Shown here: positions 8,520 through 18,281 of the stretch, piece by piece
Numbering within the stretch: position 1 is the stretch's first letter
Layout of the letters: each line of letters opens with the position of its first letter
Assembly: GCA_002455375.1 (NCBI GenBank)
Contig: DKKR01000031.1
Span: 7,562-56,468 of the forward strand
Direction: 5' to 3'
DNA from: Bacteroidetes bacterium UBA6661
GTDB lineage: Bacteria; Bacteroidota; Bacteroidia; AKYH767-A; OLB10
Length of the DNA stretch: 48,907 nucleotides
Made by a program: the position numbers and the translations under genes
The notes under the pieces: generated by a model
The model's input: the letters and a program-made list of their open reading frames with translations, nothing else
Databases searched by the model: none
What the model was told of the DNA's origin: nothing

Positions 8520-10265
8520 ATGATGCATTATCGCTTTTCAATATCTCATGCAGCCTCACACTTTGTTGATATTGAACTAACCATACAAACAAACGGTGAT
8601 GAAACATTATTAAAACTTCCTGTCTGGCGACCGGGCAGGTACGAAGAAGGAAACTTTGCGAAAAACATTCGCAACTTTAAAGTTCAGGATATTAGTGGAA
8701 AGGAAGTGAAATGGAAAAAAGTTTCAAAGAGCTCCTGGCTACTGCAAACAAATAAAAGGGATACAATAAAAATCAACTATCAGTACTATTGCAATCAGTT
8801 GGATGCAGGTGCCTGCTTTGTCAATGACGAACAGATTTATATCAATCCCATACATTGTTGCTTTTATACTGATGACAATAGGGGCAATGCCTGCACCGTT
8901 GAGATAGCGTACAACTTCAGCAAAGTAGCTACATCGCTCACACCGGTAGAAAAAAATATTTTTTCGGCTAAGAATTATGATGAACTGGTTGACAGTCCTT
9001 TTATAGCTTCTGATGCGTTGAAGCATTATGGCTATACGGTAGCTGATTGTAGATTTAATGTTTGGATTCAGGGTAATTACAAACCTGATATTGAAAAGCT
9101 GATAAAAGATTTTAAATCTTTTACAGAGGTTCAATTGAATATGATGAAATCAATTCCTGTAAAAGATTATCATTTTTTAATTCAGGCTGTGCCACACGCT
9201 TTTTATCATGGTGTAGAGCACCTGGCATCTACAGTTTTGGTGATTGGTCCTTCGGCAAATCTTAATGACAGCGTATTGTACAATGAGTTATTGGGTGTTG
9301 CTTCACATGAATTGTTTCATGTTTGGAATATTAAAACCATAAGACCGGTAGAAATGCAACCTTATAATTATGATAGCCCAAATTATGCAGAAACGGGATT
9401 TGTCTATGAAGGAGCAACAACATATTATGGCGATTTGTTTTTGGCGCGATGTGGTTATTTCAGCGAGGAAGAATATTTTAATGAGTTAAACATCCGTATC
9501 AACAAACATCTGAGTAATGAAGGCCGGTTTAATTATTCAGTAGCACAATCGTCATTTGATACCTGGCTTGATGGCTATGTAACCGGAATTCCCGGACGTA
9601 AAACATCTATCTATGATGAAGGTTCGTTAGTGTCGCTAATACTTGATTTTTTGATCCGTAAATATTCTGATGGAAAAAATTCATTAGATGATGTTTTTGT
9701 GGAATTGTATAATGCATTTGGCAAAAAGAAAATTGGTTATACGTCAGCTGATTATTTAAGAATCGCATCTGAAAAGGCAGGTAGAAGTTTAGAGACTTTC
9801 TTTAATGATATTGTTTATAATGCTTGCAGCTATCAATCTTTGCTTGAAGAGGTACTGTTGTTTGCAGGTTTAGCATTGGAAGAGATTCCTTCTAAGAAGT
9901 ATGCAGAAGGATATTTTGGTTTTAAAACCAACGATAGCGCAGCAATACCCGAAGTGATGAATGTGGCAACAGGTTCACCGGCATTTGAAAATGGCCTTGC
10001 AGTTGGTGATTTGATTATTGGTGTTAATGGATGGAAGGCAGATAAGAATTATAACGTGCACATTAATCAAATTGAAGGTCATCAAACAAGTTTTTTGATT
10101 TCAAGAGGTAGCAGAATAAAGACTATTGAAATGATGCCTACTGTGAAAAATTATTTTTCAACCTGGAAGGTAAAACACATCAGTGAAAAAAACTCAGCAC
10201 AGGAACAGTTTTTTAATCAGTGGGCGAAAAACCTTAGGACACATTATAAGCAGCGTAGTTTATAA
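8520..10265 (+). CDS. M61 family metallopeptidase with PDZ domain
   Basis: A 581-residue protein. The N-terminal beta domain (about 1-180) is followed by the thermolysin-like catalytic domain: YHGVEHLAS near 229-237, zinc site HELFH at 263-267 followed by VWN, and the third ligand Glu297 in YEGATTYYGD. A PDZ domain lies near 445-520, with the typical GSPAFENGLAVGDLI segment. The arrangement matches the M61 glycyl-aminopeptidase family. No signal peptide is evident, so it may be cytosolic. It starts one base after the E1 stop, implying cotranscription, although the functional link is unclear. Its last six bases overlap the end of the convergent Smr gene. Confidence 0.92.
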   Translation: MMHYRFSISHAASHFVDIELTIQTNGDETLLKLPVWRPGRYEEGNFAKNIRNFKVQDISGKEVKWKKVSKSSWLLQTNKRDTIKINYQYYCNQLDAGACFVNDEQIYINPIHCCFYTDDNRGNACTVEIAYNFSKVATSLTPVEKNIFSAKNYDELVDSPFIASDALKHYGYTVADCRFNVWIQGNYKPDIEKLIKDFKSFTEVQLNMMKSIPVKDYHFLIQAVPHAFYHGVEHLASTVLVIGPSANLNDSVLYNELLGVASHELFHVWNIKTIRPVEMQPYNYDSPNYAETGFVYEGATTYYGDLFLARCGYFSEEEYFNELNIRINKHLSNEGRFNYSVAQSSFDTWLDGYVTGIPGRKTSIYDEGSLVSLILDFLIRKYSDGKNSLDDVFVELYNAFGKKKIGYTSADYLRIASEKAGRSLETFFNDIVYNACSYQSLLEEVLLFAGLALEEIPSKKYAEGYFGFKTNDSAAIPEVMNVATGSPAFENGLAVGDLIIGVNGWKADKNYNVHINQIEGHQTSFLISRGSRIKTIEMMPTVKNYFSTWKVKHISEKNSAQEQFFNQWAKNLRTHYKQRSL

Positions 10266-11261
10266 AAAGCGTATTTCCAAAGCGCCTGCTCCATATTTTG
10301 CATGATTAGCCATAAAAACTTTTATGTCAGCATAATTTTTTGTTTCATTCATTATTGCATTTCTCAATACACCATCACCAATACCATGAATGAAAATTAA
10401 CTGCTTGCAGTCTTTTACTATAGCATTGTCCATTTCTTTTCTGAATGTGCTTATTTGAAGTGCGAGCATTTCGCTGTTTGTCATATTTTGAAAGTCAGCA
10501 GTAAGCTTTTCTATGTGCAAGTCAATTTCTTTGCTGATATCAGAATCGCTTACAGGTTGTTGTTTTCTATTCTTTTTGTTGTCTGAAGTTCTAGCTGATT
10601 GACTGTTATCAAATTTTGACAATAAGTCTTTAAATTGAATTTCATCTGCAACATTCAAATTGATAAGACTTGTTTTCTTTGAAGAAGAAAGAATTCCCGG
10701 TGCTGTATTTTTTGTTTGATTCAACTCAGGTAGTTCAACAGAAATATCTTTTGTAAAAGGTCTTTTATATTCTCCATCTGCAGCAATTAATATTTGTATG
10801 TAAAACGATTCAATGTTAATTAATGCATCACGTTTAAATGTAGAAAGGCATACATAACTATTGGGTTCCAATACTCCGGTATGCAATATTGTGTGGTTGT
10901 TGTTGCTTCGTTTTCCGAAAATCAGTAATAATAAATTGGGTGTGCCATTTGTCAGAAAATAATCAACGCTGCCTGTAAGTACTCTGTCGGCTTTTGAAGG
11001 TATTGTATAAAATTCAATAATATTATTGTTCAAGTCGAAAGGAATATTATGTGTTGAAGTATTTTGTTCAGATAATGCTTCCTTGACATCTGTCTGTATT
11101 TGTTGTTTTATAAAGGGAACAGTTACTACCAACTGTGTTTGCAAAGCTTCCATAGTAAAACCGTCTTCCAGTTCAACCAATACGCTTCCAGCAGGTAAAA
11201 TTTCAAGAATGACACCGTTCAATTTTTCATCTTTAAAGCTGACTTTATCTCCTTTTTTCAT
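10260..11261 (-). CDS. DUF2027 and Smr domain protein
   Basis: A 333-residue protein. The N-terminal ~50 residues (GDKVSF, ILPAGSVLVELEDGF) form the small beta domain found in DUF2027 proteins of Bacteroidota, followed by a beta-rich DUF2027 region to about 180. After a polar linker, residues 245-333 form an Smr domain with the DLHI motif (247-250) and HGIGDGVLR (292-300), the conserved HGxGxGxLR signature. Smr domains nick or bind nucleic acid in MutS2 and in translation quality-control proteins; which applies here is unknown. The ATG at 11259-11261 is preceded by the terminator of the upstream gene. Confidence 0.9.
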   Translation of the reverse strand: MKKGDKVSFKDEKLNGVILEILPAGSVLVELEDGFTMEALQTQLVVTVPFIKQQIQTDVKEALSEQNTSTHNIPFDLNNNIIEFYTIPSKADRVLTGSVDYFLTNGTPNLLLLIFGKRSNNNHTILHTGVLEPNSYVCLSTFKRDALINIESFYIQILIAADGEYKRPFTKDISVELPELNQTKNTAPGILSSSKKTSLINLNVADEIQFKDLLSKFDNSQSARTSDNKKNRKQQPVSDSDISKEIDLHIEKLTADFQNMTNSEMLALQISTFRKEMDNAIVKDCKQLIFIHGIGDGVLRNAIMNETKNYADIKVFMANHAKYGAGALEIRFL

Positions 11262-11274
11262 TGTTATTAAAATT

Positions 11275-11300
11275 AAAAAAGCACATCTGATGATGTGCTT
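11275..11300 (-). terminator. Rho-independent terminator after the pRiA4b-like gene
   Basis: AAGCACATC (11279-11287) pairs with GATGTGCTT (11292-11300): nine base pairs with a four-base loop. On the minus strand the hairpin is followed by six T residues. It sits between the acidic protein gene and the Smr gene, so it partly separates their transcription. Confidence 0.8.
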
Positions 11301-11321
11301 CCAAGCATAAGGAAAATACTT

Positions 11322-11954
11322 TTAATTTTCTTCGTAATTTTCATCACTACCCATTTCAACATCATTAAATTCCTCACTGTCTTCGTCTGTTCTTTCTTCA
11401 CCTTCTTCGCCCTCAAGTGTTGCTGTGTCATCTTCGTCATAGTCATTTTCTCCTGCAAATTCATCAGCAACTGAATTGCTTTCATCGCTGACATCTGTAT
11501 CAACAAAATCATCATCTTCAAGCACTGGAGCTATCTTAACTTTAAACTGACTAGGTGCATCACCGGATACTTTTCTGACATGTGGATAAGATAGTTTTAC
11601 ATCTGCAGCAGCTAAAATCTTCACCAACTCAATATGGAATGCCCAAACGCTTTCGCAGTCAATTAAAAAATAAATTTTCTGATGCGGATCGGCAATATAA
11701 CTTTTAAGAAATGATTTATCGGTTTTTGCAACTGGTTTTCCATCACGATCAGTTTTATCGCTATTGGAAATCTCAACACCTTTTTTCCAACTGTCATTAC
11801 TCATAAAAAATGAAGCAGTACCACGATCTTCAAATTTTATTGAAGACAAAATAGCCTTATAAAAATCGGCAAAGGTTTGCTCTGATGTAACTTCTATTTC
11901 ACGATAAATATCTTCGAAATCTTCGAACGATACTTTAAAACGATATACAGCCAT
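11322..11954 (-). CDS. Plasmid pRiA4b ORF-3-like protein with acidic tail
   Basis: A 210-residue protein. Residues 1-130 match the pRiA4b ORF-3-like fold (YRFKVSFEDF start, FADFYKAILSSIKF, a segment around SWKKGVEIS, then a terminal strand block). Residues about 145-210 are almost entirely Asp/Glu/Ser, a disordered acidic tail. The family was first seen on plasmids and next to transposases, but it is common as a chromosomal single gene in Bacteroidota; its function is not known. The ATG at 11952-11954 follows a TAATTTTG -7 box, and a terminator follows the stop. Confidence 0.8.
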   Translation of the reverse strand: MAVYRFKVSFEDFEDIYREIEVTSEQTFADFYKAILSSIKFEDRGTASFFMSNDSWKKGVEISNSDKTDRDGKPVAKTDKSFLKSYIADPHQKIYFLIDCESVWAFHIELVKILAAADVKLSYPHVRKVSGDAPSQFKVKIAPVLEDDDFVDTDVSDESNSVADEFAGENDYDEDDTATLEGEEGEERTDEDSEEFNDVEMGSDENYEEN

Positions 11955-11980
11955 GAATAAATGCGATTAAATTATACGTG

Positions 11981-11988
11981 CAAAATTA
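11981..11988 (-). promoter_or_regulatory. -7 box for the acidic pRiA4b-like gene
   Basis: On the minus strand this reads TAATTTTG, a match to TAnnTTTG, 26 bp before the ATG. No clear -33 element was found. Confidence 0.5.
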
Positions 11989-12090
11989 GTTTTTTGCTTC
12001 AGATTTAGAAACATTTATTCACTAACATAAAAAAATATTTCAACAAAGTTAACAAGGGGGTGTTGTAATTTTTTTTGTTAAAATCAAAGA

Positions 12091-12117
12091 TTGTATTCAA
12101 AAAAAGACTTAATTTTG
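12091..12117 (+). promoter_or_regulatory. Promoter of the C25 peptidase gene
   Basis: TTG at 12091-12093, a 16-bp spacer, then TAATTTTG at 12110-12117, 17 bp before the ATG at 12135. Both boxes fit the Bacteroidota promoter pattern and the short leader supports the chosen start. Confidence 0.6.
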
Positions 12118-12134
12118 AGTAAACAAATTTAGTC

Positions 12135-15100
12135 ATGCAAAAAAAGACAATTGTTGCTACACTTTTTATAGCATTGTTCGCTATACAGGGAAATGCAGAA
12201 TGGGTTAAAATCACCTCAGACCTTCCTTCAAAATCAGCTGTTGTTGTCAGTGGAACACCAGGTAATAATGTAATGGAAATTTCTATTTCAGGATTTGAAA
12301 AACACAGAGTTAAATCATTAGCTGGAGAGTACTATTCCATAACAAGCCCCGAAATGACTCCAAGAATGGAGCAAGGCACACCAGACTTGCCAAAGTTAGC
12401 TTTGTCATTGATTATTCCTGATGACGGAGATATGAGCCTGAATATTGAGCCGATTGAGGAACTTACTTTTCAGAATATTAAGATAGCACCATCTAAAGGA
12501 AATCTATACAGAGACATTAAGCCATCAGATGTGCCATACAGCTTAGGAGATATTTACAGTCAGAATGTTTATTTTCCTGCTAACAATGGCTTTTTACGTA
12601 GCCCGTTTATACTTCGTGATTTTCGCGGACAAACAGTAGTGCTGAATCCATTCAGTTATAACGCTGTAACGCAAACTTTAAAAGTTATTTCAAAAATTAA
12701 AGTTACCATGCAGCACAAGTCAGGTTCAGGAACAAACCTGTTGAATCGCACTTCATCACTGCAGAATGTAGATCGTGATTTTGCAAGTATATATCAGAAT
12801 GTTTTCCGCAATGCAGGTTCATATATTAATTATTTACCGGTGAGCGAAGATGGCGAGATGCTGATTATTTCTGATGCATCTTTTATGCCGGCCATGCAAC
12901 CGTTTATTGACTGGAAAGTAAAAAGAGGGTTACAGGTTTCAATAGTTGATGCAGCCACAGCAGGAAGTACAGTACAACAGATAAAAACTTTTATTCAGAA
13001 TTATTACAACACGCATAATCTGAAATATGTTTTATTGGTAGGCGATGCACAGCAGATTCCTACTCCTGTTTTATCAGGTGGTGCATCTGACCCATCGTAT
13101 GGATATCTTTTAGGGAACGATTCTTATGCGGAAGTGTTTGTTGGACGATTCAGCGCCCAGACCGTTACTGATGTAATTACACAGGTTCAACGTACAGTTG
13201 AGTATGAAATGTTGCCAACGCCAGGTGTAAATTGGTATTCAAAAGGAATATGCATAGGCTCTGACCAAGGTCCGGGTGATGATAATGAAATGGATTTTCA
13301 GCACCAACAGGTGATACGCGGAAAAGAATTGGCATTTACTTATACTGATGTAGCTGAGTTATATGATGGCTCTCAAGGCGGAAACGATATGTCAGGCAAT
13401 CCGTCTGCTTCAATGTTATCATCAGAAATAAATAATGGTGCTTCAATAATTACCTATACAGGCCATGGAAGTTCTGCATCATTAGGTACAACCGGTTTTT
13501 CAAATGCCAATGCAACAGCATTAACAAACACAGGCATGTTGCCATTTATCTGGAGTGTGGCTTGTGTTAATGGAGAATTTGCCAACGCTACTTGTCTGGC
13601 AGAATCATTTTTGCGTGCACAGTATAACGGACAACCTTCAGGAGCAGTAGCCACATTTATGTCGAGCATTAACCAATCATGGAATCCACCTATGGATGCT
13701 CAGGACGAAATGGTTGACTTATTGGTTGGCACCAATTCGTCAAACATTAAAAGAACTTTTGGTGGACTGAGTATGAATGGTTGTATGCACATGAATGATC
13801 AGTATGGTGCAGCAGGTTACGAAATGACTGATACCTGGCATTGTTTTGGCGACCCTTCATTAAATGTTCGTACAGCAACGCCTTATACAATTACGGCAAG
13901 TCATAGTCCTGTATTGTTTCCAGGTGCTTCTCAATTAGCAATTACCTGTAATACCGACAGTGCACTTGCATGTTTGAGCAGCAATGGACAAATTCTTGCA
14001 ACTGGATTGGTGATAGGAGGGAATGTGATATTGAATTTCAACACCATTACATCTCTCGATACGCTTTATTTGACCATCACAGCATTTAATGGTATTCCAT
14101 ACATGGTGGCCATTCCTGTTGTAGCAACAACAGGTCCTTTCGTTTCGCTGACAAGTAATGTTATTAATGATGCAGGAGGAAATGCAAATCAACTTCCGGA
14201 TTATAACGAGATTGTAGATGTTGACTTAATGCTTGAAAACTTTGGGCAGGGCGATGCAGTAGGAGTTGGACTTACAGTAACTACTACTTGTCCTTATGTA
14301 ACAATAAACAGCAGTAGTTTAAACAAAGTGAATATTCAGAGTGGAAACGCTGCCGGAATTATAAATGCATTTAATTATACGGTTGCAGCTTTTGTTCCTG
14401 ATAACACACCTGCAGTTTTTGATATTATATTAACCGATTCGGTTGGTACGGTATGGAATACTTCCATAACACATTTACTTAAAGCTCCTGTGCTGCAAGT
14501 ATATTCCATTACAGTGTCTGACCCTACAGGAAACAACAATGGTGTTCTTGAACCTGGAGAAACTGCTGATGTCACAATAAAAACAAACAATAAGGGACAT
14601 AGTGCAACTACTACCTCAACTGCAACACTGGCAACCAGCAGCCCTTATCTTACCATTAACAATACATCATACAATACAGGTGTTGTACAGGCATTATCTG
14701 ATGTAGATGCAACTTTTAATGTTTCACTGGCTTCAAACATTCAGATTGGTTCAACATTCGATATGCAATTTAATATTGATGCCAATCCATATTCCGACAA
14801 CAAGATATTTAATATGGTTGCCGGTGAAATTTTAGAAAATTTCGAATACGGAAACTTCACTACATATCCCTGGCTTAATAATGGAAATCATCCATGGACT
14901 ATTACCAATAGCGGAACTTTTCAGGGAGCATACGCTGCACGTTCTGCAATAATTGCTGATGGCGACACCTCAGATCTGGCAATAACAGTAAATGTTTATA
15001 ACAACGATTCTATTTCGTTTTATATGCTCATATCAAGTGAAATGGGATGGGATTTTCTGAATTTCTACATTGATGGTACATTGATTGATTCTTATTCCGG

Positions 15101-15509
15101 TGTGTATAGCTGGGCATATAAATCATATCCGATTACTATTGGACAGCACACACTTACATGGGCGTATATTAAGGATGAAGTGTGTTGTATTGGTGGACAA
15201 GATTTGGCTATGCTTGATAATATTCAGTTTCCACCATCAACAATGGTAACTTCGGTTAAAGAAATTTATTCAGGCAATAGTATAGCTGTGTATCCTAACC
15301 CTGTTCAGGATGAGTTAACAATAATTACAAAAGATCTTAAAAATGCTGAAGTCAAATTATTTACAACAGATGGTAAGTTGGTGTATGTAGCATCAAATAT
15401 CATTTCTGACGTTTATAAGATGCCTCTTAATAATATTTCACAGGGCATGTATTATCTACAGGTAAAAGCTGACAATAAGCTTTACAACACAAAAATTATT
15501 AAACGGTAA
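12135..15509 (+). CDS. Gingipain-like C25 peptidase with T9SS sorting domain
   Basis: An 1124-residue exported cysteine peptidase. It begins with a signal peptide (about 1-21, ending GNA), then a propeptide-like region to about 235. The C25 catalytic domain follows (about 240-580) with LLVGDAQQIPTP near 300 and the dyad His444 in YTGHGS and Cys477 in SVACVNG. The His-Cys spacing of 33 equals that of RgpB. Beta-sandwich regions follow, including one near 770-890 with a DPTGNNNGVLEPGE motif and a CARF-like jelly-roll stretch near 910-1030. The last ~75 residues (VYPNPVQDELTI ... MYYLQVKADNK) are a type A T9SS sorting domain. It should cross the outer membrane through SprA and remain cell-bound or be released. 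Single-gene unit with its own promoter and terminator. Confidence 0.93.
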   Translation: MQKKTIVATLFIALFAIQGNAEWVKITSDLPSKSAVVVSGTPGNNVMEISISGFEKHRVKSLAGEYYSITSPEMTPRMEQGTPDLPKLALSLIIPDDGDMSLNIEPIEELTFQNIKIAPSKGNLYRDIKPSDVPYSLGDIYSQNVYFPANNGFLRSPFILRDFRGQTVVLNPFSYNAVTQTLKVISKIKVTMQHKSGSGTNLLNRTSSLQNVDRDFASIYQNVFRNAGSYINYLPVSEDGEMLIISDASFMPAMQPFIDWKVKRGLQVSIVDAATAGSTVQQIKTFIQNYYNTHNLKYVLLVGDAQQIPTPVLSGGASDPSYGYLLGNDSYAEVFVGRFSAQTVTDVITQVQRTVEYEMLPTPGVNWYSKGICIGSDQGPGDDNEMDFQHQQVIRGKELAFTYTDVAELYDGSQGGNDMSGNPSASMLSSEINNGASIITYTGHGSSASLGTTGFSNANATALTNTGMLPFIWSVACVNGEFANATCLAESFLRAQYNGQPSGAVATFMSSINQSWNPPMDAQDEMVDLLVGTNSSNIKRTFGGLSMNGCMHMNDQYGAAGYEMTDTWHCFGDPSLNVRTATPYTITASHSPVLFPGASQLAITCNTDSALACLSSNGQILATGLVIGGNVILNFNTITSLDTLYLTITAFNGIPYMVAIPVVATTGPFVSLTSNVINDAGGNANQLPDYNEIVDVDLMLENFGQGDAVGVGLTVTTTCPYVTINSSSLNKVNIQSGNAAGIINAFNYTVAAFVPDNTPAVFDIILTDSVGTVWNTSITHLLKAPVLQVYSITVSDPTGNNNGVLEPGETADVTIKTNNKGHSATTTSTATLATSSPYLTINNTSYNTGVVQALSDVDATFNVSLASNIQIGSTFDMQFNIDANPYSDNKIFNMVAGEILENFEYGNFTTYPWLNNGNHPWTITNSGTFQGAYAARSAIIADGDTSDLAITVNVYNNDSISFYMLISSEMGWDFLNFYIDGTLIDSYSGVYSWAYKSYPITIGQHTLTWAYIKDEVCCIGGQDLAMLDNIQFPPSTMVTSVKEIYSGNSIAVYPNPVQDELTIITKDLKNAEVKLFTTDGKLVYVASNIISDVYKMPLNNISQGMYYLQVKADNKLYNTKIIKR

Positions 15510-15530
15510 AAGAATATTCCCGTTTGAAAA

Positions 15531-15568
15531 ACACCGGAATCAACTTTTTTGATTTCGGTGTTTTTTTT
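15531..15568 (+). terminator. Strong Rho-independent terminator after the C25 gene
   Basis: A 13-bp stem (15531-15543 with 15549-15561, one G-T pair) with a five-base loop is followed by eight T residues. It is 22 bp after the stop of the C25 peptidase gene. Confidence 0.9.
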
Positions 15569-15685
15569 AATAATGAGTGATAAGGAATGTTGTTTTAATA
15601 AATGAAAAATAAAGTTAGCCGGAATATTTTAAATGATGAATTCCTTATTCTTCTTGCAGTATTGTTTTTGAGAAATTGCTTGTAG

Positions 15686-16900
15686 TTAGCCTGCTAATGT
15701 TTCATTCACGGCCTTTATCAAATTATCAATAACAAATTGTTGTTGTTCGTCTGTGAGATTATAAAACAACGGTAGCGAAATTTCTCTTTCGTAGTTGTCT
15801 TTTGCTTTGGGATAATGTTGAAGACTATATCCTAATTTGGTATAAAAAGAAAACATTGGGACAGGAATAAAATGAACATTCACTGCAATATCGGCATCAA
15901 ACATTTTTTGCATAATGGCATCGCGTTGTTTTTCCGTACAGTTTTTTATTCTGATTGGATAGAGGTGATAGGAGCTTTCGCGCCAGTCTGAAATAAATTC
16001 GGGCAACTCTGCCCATGGATACTTTTCAAATGCCGTATTGTAATTTGAAACGATTTGTTTTCTGCGTTCTAATGTATCTGCATAACGTTCAAGTTCTACA
16101 AGACCTATTGAAGCCATAATATCGGTCATATTGCATTTAAAACCGGCTTCAATAATATCGTAGCGCCAATTGCCCTTCTGCATTTTTGCCAGTGCATCTT
16201 TATTCTGTCCATGCAGCGTATAAATGCATAAATAGTCATAAATACTTTGATTATCGAAAGGATTTGGAAGGTTTAATGCAATGGCACCACCTTCAGCAGT
16301 TGTTAGGTTCTTTACAGCATGAAAAGAAAATACAGAAACATCGGTAAGTGCTCCTGTCTTAATATTGTTGACAGTGGCCCCAAAAGAATGTGCCGCATCT
16401 GACAAAATTAAAATACGCCCTAATTGTCTTTGCACATCGGTTGCAGACACAAATTTATTTTTGATATTCTCTGATTGAACTATGCTGTGTATTTTTTGAA
16501 AATCGCATGGCAGACCACCAAAATCAACAGGCATTATCACCTTGGTATTTTTGTTTATGGCTTTTTCAATTTCAGAAGGCAAAATATTGAAGTCAGCACC
16601 TACATCAACAAAGACAGGCTTTGCACCACAGTGCACAACTACATTGGCTGTTGCAGAATAAGTATAGGCAGGTAAAATCACCTCATCACCTTCTTTTACA
16701 CCAAACCAACGAAGCATTATTTCAAGTCCTGCAGTGGCAGAATTTAAGGCAAGTATATTAGGTACATTGCAGTAAGCTGCAAGCAGTTTTTCAAACTTTT
16801 TAGTCTTAGGCCCCGTAGTTATCCATCCCGAGAGAAGTGTGTCTGCAACTTCATCAACAACACGTTTGTCCATGCGAGGTGGTGCAAATGGTACTTTCAT
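15686..16900 (-). CDS. DegT/DnrJ/EryC1/StrS family PLP aminotransferase
   Basis: A 404-residue sugar aminotransferase-type enzyme. It opens with the VPFAPP-type N-terminus of the family. The PLP-binding aspartate is Asp168 in ILSDAAHSFGA, and the Schiff-base lysine is Lys197 in FSFHAVKNLTTAEGG. Family members transfer an amino group to a keto-sugar nucleotide for surface polysaccharides. The gene lies 22 bp downstream of an O-antigen ligase-like gene on the same strand, which supports a role in cell-surface glycan synthesis. The exact sugar cannot be read from sequence. Confidence 0.92.
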   Translation of the reverse strand: MKVPFAPPRMDKRVVDEVADTLLSGWITTGPKTKKFEKLLAAYCNVPNILALNSATAGLEIMLRWFGVKEGDEVILPAYTYSATANVVVHCGAKPVFVDVGADFNILPSEIEKAINKNTKVIMPVDFGGLPCDFQKIHSIVQSENIKNKFVSATDVQRQLGRILILSDAAHSFGATVNNIKTGALTDVSVFSFHAVKNLTTAEGGAIALNLPNPFDNQSIYDYLCIYTLHGQNKDALAKMQKGNWRYDIIEAGFKCNMTDIMASIGLVELERYADTLERRKQIVSNYNTAFEKYPWAELPEFISDWRESSYHLYPIRIKNCTEKQRDAIMQKMFDADIAVNVHFIPVPMFSFYTKLGYSLQHYPKAKDNYEREISLPLFYNLTDEQQQFVIDNLIKAVNETLAG

Positions 16901-16922
16901 AAATTGAATTTAAAAGACAAAA

Positions 16923-18179
16923 TTACGTATTGTTTTGTTCAGGCACAGTCTTTATAGTTGCGGCAACATATTCAGAACTGAAAATAGCATAAAAAAGACA
17001 GAATAATATAATTCCGGCCTGCCTTTCTAAGATTGATTCTGTGAGCATATTCAATAAAAAAATACATTGAAATGCAATGAAAATATAATGTCTGTTCCTT
17101 ATTGCATAATAGAGCGGAATCAGCATCATTAACATTAATAAAGAAATTCCTGTCAGTCCAAAAGCAACTCCCGTTTGAAGATACTGGTTATGCGGGTTGA
17201 AATGATTCTGATGGGCATAGGTGAATTTGTTTTTCAGATACATGGAATCTAAACTTGATTTTACATCTCCCGTACCAACACCAAATAGAGGATTGCGTTG
17301 TATGACTTCATAAGCATTTATCCAAAGAGGAATTCTTAGGGTCGTACTATTGTATTCAGTCTTTGAAAAATCAACAAAATTGGTTTTTTCATTTAGAAAA
17401 ATTTCTACTTGCTCAAAACGGTTAATTTTCTTAAATGCAAAATAATCAATAATCAACACAGAAGCTGCAAACAATGCTGCAAGAACAGAATAACGTATGT
17501 AATTTGGCGATGAAATAATTCTTACAACGGTGTAAAACAAAATTGTTACATACGATACTACGGTGGCAAGTCTGCTTGCAAGCAGGGTAATGTTGATTAA
17601 GAAAAATAAAACCAACAATACCCAAAAGATTTTTTTGATTTTGTTTGTTTGAGAAGAAGTGTTAAAAAGTATTTCTAAAATAAACAGAATGGCAAGGTTT
17701 AAATAAATTGTCAGATACTGCACATGCATACCTTTAGAAAAAGCAACATAATAAAATGAATTCATGTTGCCATGTAGCAGATATTGATTGAATGAAAGCA
17801 GCAGATTATACAAGCAAATTATTCCACTTCCGAAAACAAAAAATAACTTAAAAGTTCTAATCATCTCGCGAGAAATTGCATTAGAAGAGAATAGAAGCGG
17901 AAAAATAAGGAATGAACTTTTTGCAGATATTTCAATCCACCCTGCATATTGCGATTGTGTATAAATCATACCTATGCAATGCAGCAGGAAGTAGGAGAGA
18001 GGAAGCCACAACAATGGATTCTGAATTTTAATCTGATATTTACCGGTCAGCCATTGCAAAATAAAAAACAATAGCAGTAGGCCAAGAGCATAATTTATCC
18101 AAGGCTGGTCAAATGGTAACAGAAACCCTGTTAGCCAAAATAAATAATTAAAGAATAAAGCCCGTTTGTCCTGAACCAT
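16923..18179 (-). CDS. O-antigen ligase/polymerase-like membrane protein
   Basis: A 418-residue polytopic protein with about ten to twelve hydrophobic helices. A large loop at about 280-340 contains RIPLWINAYEVIQRNP, FGVGTGDV and NPHNQYLQTGVAFGL, which is the Wzy_C (O-antigen ligase/polymerase) signature with the expected Arg and His. Proteins of this group ligate or polymerise undecaprenyl-linked glycans on the outer face of the inner membrane. Whether this is WaaL-like or Wzy-like cannot be told. It precedes the DegT aminotransferase by 22 bp and starts at ATG 18177-18179. Confidence 0.88.
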   Translation of the reverse strand: MVQDKRALFFNYLFWLTGFLLPFDQPWINYALGLLLLFFILQWLTGKYQIKIQNPLLWLPLSYFLLHCIGMIYTQSQYAGWIEISAKSSFLIFPLLFSSNAISREMIRTFKLFFVFGSGIICLYNLLLSFNQYLLHGNMNSFYYVAFSKGMHVQYLTIYLNLAILFILEILFNTSSQTNKIKKIFWVLLVLFFLINITLLASRLATVVSYVTILFYTVVRIISSPNYIRYSVLAALFAASVLIIDYFAFKKINRFEQVEIFLNEKTNFVDFSKTEYNSTTLRIPLWINAYEVIQRNPLFGVGTGDVKSSLDSMYLKNKFTYAHQNHFNPHNQYLQTGVAFGLTGISLLMLMMLIPLYYAIRNRHYIFIAFQCIFLLNMLTESILERQAGIILFCLFYAIFSSEYVAATIKTVPEQNNT

Positions 18180-18207
18180 TTTACAGAATGCAAATCAAAC
18201 AAAATTT

Positions 18208-18219
18208 CTGTTTAAACAG
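18208..18219. promoter_or_regulatory. 12-bp perfect palindrome upstream of the ligase gene
   Basis: CTGTTTAAACAG is a perfect palindrome 29 bp before the ATG of the O-antigen ligase-like gene, in the divergent region shared with the exported Tudor-like gene. Possible operator; it may also be chance in AT-rich DNA. Confidence 0.2.
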
Positions 18220-18281
18220 GTAGGATTCTATTTACGCAGATAAATTTTTTATGAGGTTTGTAAATTACCGGTAGAAAAGTA

